NCBI GenBank assembly: GCA_038133505.1
Contig: JAYPTI010000187.1
Location: 1-5,319, forward strand
Reading direction: 5' to 3'
DNA from: JAYQUR01 sp038133505
GTDB taxonomy: Bacteria > Pseudomonadota > Alphaproteobacteria > MPNO01 > UBA830
DNA: 5,319 nt
In this document: piece after piece, positions 1 to 3,894 of the stretch
Numbering within the stretch: position 1 is the stretch's first letter
How the letters are laid out: every line of letters starts with the position of its first letter
The notes under the pieces: generated by a model
Database searches by the model: none
What the model saw: the letters and a program-made list of their open reading frames with translations, nothing else
What the model was told of the DNA's origin: nothing
Made by a program: the position numbers and the translations under genes

Positions 1-1
1 A

Positions 2-199
2 CTGACCTCCACCCTCACGTGCCCCGACTGCGGGCATGCGGAAACGGAGACGATGCCGACCGATGCCTGCCAGTGGTTCTACGACTGCAAGGGCTGCGGC
101 GCGGTTCTGCGGCCGCTGCCCGGCGATTGCTGCGTCTTCTGCTCCTACGGCACGGTGCCGTGTCCGCCGATCCAGTCCGGCGGCGCGTGCTGCGGCTGA
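2..199 (+). CDS. GDCCVxC-family cysteine-rich (seleno)protein homologue, Cys form, 5'-truncated
   Basis: This is the C-terminal 65 residues of a small protein whose start lies left of the window; the frame is open from base 2 to TGA at 197-199. The visible part has 11 cysteines: a CPDCGH zinc-ribbon-like pair, then DAC, CKGC, the signature GDCCVFCSYG and VPCPP, and a terminal ACCG tail. This matches the family annotated as GDCCVxC domain-containing (seleno)protein, in which some members are known to carry selenocysteine in the GDCC core. Here both core positions are ordinary TGC codons (128-133), so this is the all-cysteine form. Family members are about 65-75 residues, so only a few N-terminal residues should be missing. 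The CxxC pairs suggest metal binding or thiol redox chemistry in the cytoplasm, but no biochemical function is established that I know of. Family assignment is confident; function is unknown. Confidence 0.85.
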   Translation: MTSTLTCPDCGHAETETMPTDACQWFYDCKGCGAVLRPLPGDCCVFCSYGTVPCPPIQSGGACCG

Positions 200-208
200 A
201 ATGCGGGC

Positions 209-238
209 GTGACGGCCGCCGCCCATCCGCCCTAAGAT
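209..238 (+). promoter_or_regulatory. weak candidate sigma-70-type promoter for the binding-protein gene
   Basis: GTGACG (209-214) and TAAGAT (233-238) each match four of six consensus positions and are 18 bp apart. They would place a start site about 20 bases before the ATG at 265. The match is modest and could be chance, and the gene could instead be read through from the Cys-rich gene 65 bp upstream. Confidence 0.22.
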
Positions 239-253
239 GAACCGATTTTGCGC

Positions 254-260
254 AGGAGGA
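254..260 (+). promoter_or_regulatory. strong Shine-Dalgarno site
   Basis: AGGAGGA ends four bases before the ATG at 265 (AGGAGG is five bases away). This near-perfect site fixes the start of the binding-protein gene. It argues against any upstream start that would add a signal peptide. Confidence 0.85.
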
Positions 261-264
261 CGTC

Positions 265-1194
265 ATGAAAAAGCTTCGTCTCGAGACCACCTCTCCGTTT
301 CAGGGGCTCGCCGAGCTCGTCGCCGACGACGAGGGGCTGTTTGCCGAGGAGGGCCTCGAAATAGAGTGGGTGAAACGCGCCAACTCGCCGCGCGAAGTCG
401 ACACCAGGATCACGACGCCCGACGGGCTGAGCGCCTTCGCGAGCCACGGCGAGGCCTTCGAGAAGGGGGGCGCGGACATGTACAACGCCTGCGAATGGGG
501 CAATTACCGCCGCGTCCAGGATTCGGACGCCCGCGGCCGCCAGCTCGGCCGCCGGTCGATCATGGTCTGGGCCGGAATCGTGGTGGCGCCGGACTCCGAC
601 GTCTATTCGCCCCAGCAGCTGGCCGGCAAGACGGTGGCCGTGCCCTATTATTTCGGCACGCATTATCTCACCTACCAGATGCTCGAAGGGTTCCTGCCGC
701 GCGAGCTGATCCAGACCTGCCGCGCGCCCAACGGCTCCGGCGCCCGCTACGACGCGCTGCTCAACGGCGAGGTCGATGCGACGACGCTGACCGAACCGTA
801 TCTGACGCTCGCCGAAAAGCAGGGCTGCCGGATCGTCATCGAGAGCATGTATCACGGCACAGAAGTGGCGTCGGACGACATCGACGCCGATACCTATGCG
901 GCGTTCAACCGGGCGGTAAAGAAGGCAGTCCGGCTGATCAATTCCGACAAGAAGCGGTTCGTCCACTATTTCATCGACAGGCACCGGGGCCAGCATCCCG
1001 GTATCGATACGCTGTCCGTCGAGGATTTCCGCCTGTCGCGGATACAGCTCGTCGACCCGGCGCCGATCCCCGAGGAGGAGCTTCAGCGCACCTACGACTG
1101 GATGCGGAGCTGGAACATGATCGACGAATTGAGCCCCGACGTGCTGGTCGACGTTCATCGTCAGCAGGCCGCTCACGGCATCGCCGCGGAGTAG
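265..1194 (+). CDS. NMT1/SsuA-like substrate-binding-fold protein without signal peptide
   Basis: A complete 309-residue protein with the type II periplasmic-binding fold of the NMT1/THI5-SsuA-TauA group. Visible features are an N-terminal strand and ligand-loop segment (PFQGLAELVADDEGLFAEEGLEIEW, residues 11-35), the inter-lobe motif LAGKTVAVPYYFGTHYL (119-135), and the hinge-side GEVDATTLTEPYLTLAE (168-184). These are typical of ABC-transporter binding proteins for sulfonates, nitrate or thiamine precursors. The N-terminus is charged (MKKLRLETTS) with no hydrophobic core or lipobox, so the mature protein should stay in the cytoplasm, and the Shine-Dalgarno site fixes this start. No permease or ATPase gene is seen on either side. 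It lacks an obvious CCCFC motif like that of fungal THI5 pyrimidine synthases. It may be an orphan binding protein, or an enzyme or sensor built on this fold, as MqnA/MqnD and dihydroxyphthalate decarboxylase are. The fold is confident; ligand and role are unknown. Confidence 0.85.
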   Translation: MKKLRLETTSPFQGLAELVADDEGLFAEEGLEIEWVKRANSPREVDTRITTPDGLSAFASHGEAFEKGGADMYNACEWGNYRRVQDSDARGRQLGRRSIMVWAGIVVAPDSDVYSPQQLAGKTVAVPYYFGTHYLTYQMLEGFLPRELIQTCRAPNGSGARYDALLNGEVDATTLTEPYLTLAEKQGCRIVIESMYHGTEVASDDIDADTYAAFNRAVKKAVRLINSDKKRFVHYFIDRHRGQHPGIDTLSVEDFRLSRIQLVDPAPIPEEELQRTYDWMRSWNMIDELSPDVLVDVHRQQAAHGIAAE

Positions 1195-1206
1195 AATCCG
1201 GCTACC

Positions 1207-1241
1207 GGCGAAATTATTTTCGCCCTTTGAAAATATTTTTT
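1207..1241 (+). terminator. possible rho-independent terminator after the binding-protein gene
   Basis: A perfect 7-bp stem (GGCGAAA at 1207-1213, TTTCGCC at 1218-1224) with a TTAT loop starts 12 bases after the stop codon. A run of six T follows at 1236-1241, but it is 11 bases from the stem rather than directly next to it. The position is right; the spacing makes it a moderate call. Confidence 0.4.
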
Positions 1242-1406
1242 GCGGGAACATTTCGGGTACGCGCCGTCCCCGCGCGGGGCGGTCTGTCTCCGACGGGTCC
1301 GTTTCGGCACCCGTTCGATTTGCCGATTTTATCCCGCGCCGAGAACTCCCGGTTTCGCAGGGGATTGATTTCTAAGGACTTGTTCCCGTAGAGCCGGGCA
1401 ATCGTG

Positions 1407-1427
1407 TAAAATTTTAGCGAAATTTCG
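1407..1427. repeat. two abutting perfect 10-bp palindromes
   Basis: TAAAATTTTA (1407-1416) and CGAAATTTCG (1418-1427) are each self-complementary and separated by a single G. Their centres are 11 bp apart, about one helical turn. The arrangement suits a dimeric regulator bound twice on one DNA face, but A+T-rich palindromes also arise readily by chance. Confidence 0.6.
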
Positions 1428-1480
1428 AACAAATAAAAAATATAATATAAACAAATAATATTCTGAACAGGAACAAAATA
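1428..1480. repeat. three AACAAATA-like boxes at exact 22-bp spacing
   Basis: AACAAATA occurs at 1428-1435 and 1450-1457, and AACAAAATA at 1472-1480. The starts are exactly 22 bp apart, about two helical turns. Bases between the boxes are not conserved, so these are phased boxes rather than true tandem repeats. A fourth look-alike (AACAAAG, 1497-1503) is three bases out of phase. Confidence 0.5.
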
Positions 1481-1489
1481 GCTCGCAAT

Positions 1490-1519
1490 TTGATGAAACA
1501 AAGGAAAGAACTCTATCAA
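1490..1519 (+). promoter_or_regulatory. weak candidate promoter in the A+T-rich island
   Basis: TTGATG (1490-1495) and TATCAA (1514-1519) each match four of six sigma-70 consensus positions and are 18 bp apart, upstream of the small exported protein. It would give a leader of about 125 bases. In such A+T-rich DNA chance matches are common. Confidence 0.22.
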
Positions 1520-1541
1520 ATATTAAAATCATATTAAAATC
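1520..1541. repeat. tandem 11-bp direct repeat
   Basis: ATATTAAAATC is repeated exactly twice, head to tail (1520-1530 and 1531-1541). With an A-tract in each unit and a period close to one helical turn, the segment is likely to be intrinsically bent. Confidence 0.7.
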
Positions 1542-1649
1542 TTTGTTCGATTATCTTCCCGTACGCCGCAGAGCGCACACGGAATTACAAGGCCCCACTC
1601 CCGATACACGGTTCGCCGGTTGAGGGACGGGACACGGGAAGGAAAGACG

Positions 1650-2015
1650 ATGCGGTTTAAATTCGGAACAGCCATAGCGGCTCTCGTCCTGGCAGGCGCG
1701 ACGAACGCGACGGCCTCGGTTGCGCCCGATCACATCGTCGGGCGCTGGGCGGCCGAACGGACCTGCGACACCGCCGGATTCTCCTACGTGATGAAGGGCG
1801 ACAGGATCCTCCGGGAACTCCGGGCCAACGGCAAAGTCTACCGGACGCCCGTGAAGGTCACCGTCGACGGAGACGTCGTCCGGGTCTGGTTGGACGAGAA
1901 GGTTTTCAGCTTCCGTCTGCCCACCCGAAACACCCTGCAGCCGGTCGGGTACACCGACCAGAGGAACGGGCTGACGGCGGTAATTGCGCCACGCGTCTGG
2001 CATCGGTGCTCGTGA
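1650..2015 (+). CDS. small exported protein of unknown function
   Basis: A 121-residue protein. The N-terminus is a classical Sec signal peptide: basic MRFKF, a hydrophobic stretch AIAALVLAGA (residues 8-17) and an ATA cleavage motif at 20-22, leaving a mature protein of about 99 residues starting SVAPD. The mature part has IVGRWAAERTC near its start, then alternating short strands (DRILREL, GKVYRTPVKVTVDGDVVRVWL, KVFSFRL) that suggest a small beta-sheet or lipocalin-like domain. The only two cysteines (39 and 120) bracket the mature domain and could form a disulfide closing it. I chose ATG 1650 because a purine-rich GGGAAGGAAAG lies just before it; an in-frame TTG at 1620 would bury the signal peptide behind ten charged residues. 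I do not recognise the family. It likely resides in the periplasm (inference). Confidence 0.75.
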   Translation: MRFKFGTAIAALVLAGATNATASVAPDHIVGRWAAERTCDTAGFSYVMKGDRILRELRANGKVYRTPVKVTVDGDVVRVWLDEKVFSFRLPTRNTLQPVGYTDQRNGLTAVIAPRVWHRCS

Positions 2016-2026
2016 GGTACGGGTCG

Positions 2027-2215
2027 ATGAACGGAACGTTTGGACGAAAGGCTCAGTTGTTTCGGAACGCCGTCCGGGAAGCGCGGCGCCGGCAACAGCA
2101 CGAGACTCTCGGAGCGCTCCGGAAAGGAGCGCACGAGACGGGAATAAAGGCGAACGAAGTCGAAAAGATGCAGTTGCGCATTGAATCGGCGTTCAGGACG
2201 GCAGACGCCGCCTGA
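2027..2215 (+). CDS. possible small basic helical protein (62 residues)
   Basis: An ATG-started frame begins 11 bases after the stop of the exported protein, with a weak GAGG (2014-2017) overlapping that stop, so it could be translationally coupled. The product is highly charged and probably all-helical: an Arg/Lys-rich first half (GRKAQLFRNAVREARRRQQ) and a more acidic segment around NEVEKMQLRIESAF. It has no cysteine, signal peptide or membrane segment. Third codon positions are mostly G or C (43 of 62 by my count), which is compatible with coding but not decisive in GC-rich DNA. A strong hairpin terminator follows 64 bases later, consistent with an end of a two-gene unit. I do not recognise any family, and it may be a chance frame. 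Confidence 0.42.
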   Translation: MNGTFGRKAQLFRNAVREARRRQQHETLGALRKGAHETGIKANEVEKMQLRIESAFRTADAA

Positions 2216-2241
2216 AAAGGAACGGGATGATGAAGCACCAG

Positions 2242-2275
2242 AGTGAGGCAGCGTTGTCAGGTTCACTGCCTCTCT
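2242..2275 (+). other. stem-loop downstream of the small basic protein
   Basis: GAGGCAG (2245-2251) pairs perfectly with CTGCCTC (2266-2272), extended by two more pairs past a T-T mismatch, around a 14-base loop. No T-run follows, so it is not by itself a terminator. It may form a double hairpin with the stronger stem at 2280-2319 and stabilise the transcript end (inference). Confidence 0.4.
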
Positions 2276-2279
2276 AGAC

Positions 2280-2328
2280 TGGGGCGAACCGGCATAACCC
2301 CCCCCGCCGGATCGCCCCACTTTCTTTC
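2280..2328 (+). terminator. strong GC-rich hairpin, probable rho-independent terminator
   Basis: An 8-bp outer stem (TGGGGCGA at 2280-2287 with TCGCCCCA at 2312-2319), one A-A mismatch and a 5-bp inner stem (CCGGC 2289-2293 with GCCGG 2306-2310) enclose a 12-base loop containing eight consecutive C. The stem is followed by CTTTCTTTC, an interrupted but T-rich tail. It sits between the small-protein unit and the decarboxylase-like gene and most likely ends the former. The tail is imperfect, so termination efficiency is uncertain. Confidence 0.6.
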
Positions 2329-2332
2329 GTGC

Positions 2333-2360
2333 CCGATTTTATCGGACCCGTTTTCTTTTC
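2333..2360 (+). terminator. possible secondary terminator
   Basis: A perfect 5-bp stem (CCGAT 2333-2337 with ATCGG 2341-2345) and TTT loop is followed, after ACCCG, by TTTTCTTTTC. It is short and weak, and could back up the strong hairpin just upstream. Confidence 0.28.
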
Positions 2361-2366
2361 AGCCCG

Positions 2367-2395
2367 TTTTCAAATCCTCGACGGCTTCGTATGGT
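2367..2395 (+). promoter_or_regulatory. weak candidate promoter for the decarboxylase-like gene
   Basis: TTTTCA (2367-2372) and TATGGT (2390-2395) are 17 bp apart and each match four of six consensus positions. They lie just after the hairpins that isolate this gene from upstream transcription. A start site near 2402 would be upstream of ATG 2424 but downstream of the alternative ATG at 2391. Confidence 0.28.
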
Positions 2396-2423
2396 GCGCC
2401 GGCAAAACAGGGAGCACCGAAGA

Positions 2424-2972
2424 ATGCAGCGTCTGAATCCGCCGGAACCGGCCGACTACACACCCGACCAGAAGCGCGTCGCCGACGCGGTGATCTCAAC
2501 GCGCGGGTCCGTGCGCGGGCCGTTCGGCGTCTGGCTTCATTCTCCCGGTCTGGCCGATCCCGCACAGCAGGTCGGCGCCTTTCTCCGCTATGGCTCCAGG
2601 ATGCCCGGCAACCTGCGCGAGCTGATCATCATCACGATCGGCCGGCACTGGGGCGCGCAGTACGAATGGTACGCCCATGCCGCGATCGCGATCGACGAGG
2701 GCGTCTCGGCGGACGCGGTCGAGAGACTGCGCAACAAGCAGGTGCCGGAGCCGCTGACCGACGACGAGCGGATGGTTCACGAGCTTGCGACCGAAATCGT
2801 CACCACGGGCCGACTGTCCGAGCAGAGCTACAAGCGCGGCGTCGACGGGCTCGGCGCGGAGCAGATGGTCGAGCTAGTCGGCCTGTGCGGCTATTACACG
2901 TTGATCTCGTTCACGCTCAACGTGTTCGACGTTCCCGTGCCCGAAGGCGTCGACCCGCCGCTCGAGGTCTGA
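2424..2972 (+). CDS. carboxymuconolactone decarboxylase-like (AhpD-fold) protein lacking the redox CxxC
   Basis: A 182-residue, mostly helical protein of the carboxymuconolactone decarboxylase/AhpD superfamily. The family core is visible as NLRELIIITIGRHWGAQYEWYAHAAIAIDEGVS (residues 63-95), with the conserved histidine at 85, followed by LTDDERMVHELATEI (111-125) and the C-terminal VELVGLCGYYTLISFTLNVF (149-168). In AhpD the histidine is preceded by a C-x-x-C peroxidase pair; here those positions are Ala78 and Glu81, and the only cysteine is Cys155, so thiol peroxidase activity is very unlikely. ATG 2424 has AGGGAG nine bases upstream; an ATG at 2391 would add eleven residues but has no ribosome site. 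The gene converges on the crotonase gene with 6 bp between stops. It may act on a ring or lactone intermediate of the same pathway, but the reaction is not established. Confidence 0.85.
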   Translation: MQRLNPPEPADYTPDQKRVADAVISTRGSVRGPFGVWLHSPGLADPAQQVGAFLRYGSRMPGNLRELIIITIGRHWGAQYEWYAHAAIAIDEGVSADAVERLRNKQVPEPLTDDERMVHELATEIVTTGRLSEQSYKRGVDGLGAEQMVELVGLCGYYTLISFTLNVFDVPVPEGVDPPLEV

Positions 2973-2978
2973 GCGCGC

Positions 2979-3767
2979 TCACTCGCCCTTGAACTGAGGC
3001 TCCCGCTTTTCGAAGAAGGCGGCCATTCCCTCCTTGTGGTCCTCCGACAGAACGAGGCAGGACTGTGCCAGCCGTTCGATGTCGCGGCCGGTATGCATGT
3101 CTGCGTTGACGCACATGTTGACCACGTGCTTCGCCATGCCCATGGCATATGGCGAATTTTTCAGCAGGCGTTCGGCATAGGCATAAGCGCGGTCCATCAG
3201 CTGCTCGTCCTTGTAGACTTGGCAGACGAGGCCGATGCGTTTCGCCTCCGCGGCGATGATCGGGTCTGCCGAGATGATCAGCTCCTTGCTCTTCGCCAGC
3301 CCGATATGGTGGATCATCCGGTTGCACGCGCCCGACGCCGGGATCGCGCCGAGCTGGTTCTCGACGAGGCAGAACGTCGCGTTCTCGGACGCCAGCGTGA
3401 TGTCGCAGGAAAGCGCGAGCTCGACGCCGCCGCCGTAGCACAGACCGTTGATCGCCGCGATGACCGGAACCTCCAGCGCTTCGAGATCGTCGAACGCCTG
3501 GTGCGCCTGACGGTAATAGAACCGGAACGCCGGCGGCTTGAGCTTGTCGCTGCCGAGAACGCTGAGATCGACGCCGGAGGAAAACGCCCGTCCCGCGCCG
3601 GTGACGATCAGGACCCGGATGTCGTCGCGGTAGGCGCACTGGGCGACGACGTCGCGCCATTCGTCGAACATCGTTCGCGTGAAGCTGTTGAGCTTGTCCG
3701 GCCGATTGAGCGTCATCGTGGCGATGCCGTCCTCGCGCACGTCGAAAGTGATGTCCTCGTATGCCAT
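2979..3767 (-). CDS. enoyl-CoA hydratase/isomerase (crotonase) family protein
   Basis: A 262-residue protein, the usual size for a single-domain crotonase. The CoA-binding and oxyanion-hole motifs are clear: AGRAFSSGVDL (residues 58-68) and NGLCYGGGVELALSCD (107-122), then ATFCLVENQLGAIPASGACNRM (130-151). Both glutamates used by classical enoyl-CoA hydratases have counterparts, Glu116 (in GGVELA) and Glu136 (in VENQLG), so a hydratase reaction on an unsaturated acyl-CoA is plausible. The family also includes isomerases, ring hydrolases and dehalogenases, so the exact reaction is open. GACNRM replaces the more common GGTQRL. The start at 3767 is set by GGAGG (3773-3777) five bases upstream. 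The gene is divergent from the acyl-CoA ligase across 127 bp, and the two probably serve one soluble acyl-CoA pathway. Confidence 0.93.
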   Translation of the reverse strand: MAYEDITFDVREDGIATMTLNRPDKLNSFTRTMFDEWRDVVAQCAYRDDIRVLIVTGAGRAFSSGVDLSVLGSDKLKPPAFRFYYRQAHQAFDDLEALEVPVIAAINGLCYGGGVELALSCDITLASENATFCLVENQLGAIPASGACNRMIHHIGLAKSKELIISADPIIAAEAKRIGLVCQVYKDEQLMDRAYAYAERLLKNSPYAMGMAKHVVNMCVNADMHTGRDIERLAQSCLVLSEDHKEGMAAFFEKREPQFKGE

Positions 3768-3792
3768 GTCGTCCTCCCAGGGTGATGGGCGG

Positions 3793-3821
3793 ATCGTAGA
3801 AAGCGTCCGAGCGCCCCGCAA
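3793..3821 (-). promoter_or_regulatory. candidate promoter for the crotonase gene
   Basis: On the minus strand TTGCGG (3816-3821) and TACGAT (3793-3798) are exactly 17 bp apart. They match three and four of six sigma-70 positions and would give a leader of about 20 bases. It lies in the 127-bp divergent region (3768-3894). I see no equally good promoter for the ligase in that region and no clear operator palindrome. Confidence 0.33.
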
Positions 3822-3882
3822 GGGCAGGGCCGCCGCCGCTTGCGTTCGGGCGGTGCGCTCGCCAATCTTGGGTCTCGAAAAG

Positions 3883-3889
3883 GGAGGGA
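3883..3889 (+). promoter_or_regulatory. Shine-Dalgarno site of the acyl-CoA ligase
   Basis: GGAGGGA lies in a purine-rich run (3878-3894), with GGAGG seven bases before the ATG at 3895. It supports this start for the ligase. Confidence 0.75.
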
Positions 3890-3894
3890 GAGGG

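Larger units (their letters stand above)
1195..1649. other. 455-bp intergenic region with an extreme A+T-rich island
   Basis: No credible gene lies here. The left third holds the possible terminator and a GC-rich 7-bp hairpin (1264-1282, including one G-T pair) with no T-run. From about 1400 to 1553 the composition flips to strongly A+T-rich: only three G or C bases occur in 1428-1464. This is unlike any other part of the window. The last 100 bases return to normal composition and lead into the Shine-Dalgarno site of the small exported protein. The region most likely carries promoter and regulatory elements for that gene, and perhaps a binding site for an A+T-preferring DNA-binding protein (inference). 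Confidence 0.7.

Noticed and set aside
1323..1333. The 11-mer CCGATTTTATC, repeated at 2333-2343
   Set aside because: Only the second copy is part of a hairpin and the flanks differ; two copies in 5 kb of such composition may be coincidence.
232..1391. Long open frames overlapping the binding-protein gene in both orientations
   Set aside because: They overlap a clear family member with a strong ribosome site, and their products are Arg/Ala-rich without recognisable motifs.
1214..1519. A 101-codon minus-strand frame in the A+T-rich gap
   Set aside because: It needs a TTG start with no ribosome site. Its hydrophobic aromatic start simply reflects translated A+T-rich DNA, and the rest is basic and unlike a real protein.
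1620..1649. Earlier TTG start for the exported protein
   Set aside because: It would put ten charged residues before a signal peptide; ATG 1650 has a good purine-rich ribosome site.
2110..2121. Perfect 12-bp palindrome CGGAGCGCTCCG
   Set aside because: It lies inside the possible small coding frame and is GC-rich; without a second copy or conservation it is likely chance.
2241..2320. Possible tRNA-like or structured RNA gene
   Set aside because: GGTTCA hints at a T-loop, but no acceptor stem, anticodon arm or cloverleaf can be drawn; two independent hairpins explain the region better.
2391..2423. Earlier ATG start for the decarboxylase-like protein
   Set aside because: It has no Shine-Dalgarno sequence and adds a basic extension; ATG 2424 has AGGGAG at suitable spacing.
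3036..3785. A 249-codon plus-strand frame opposite the crotonase
   Set aside because: It is antisense to a crotonase with complete motifs and itself shows no family signature.
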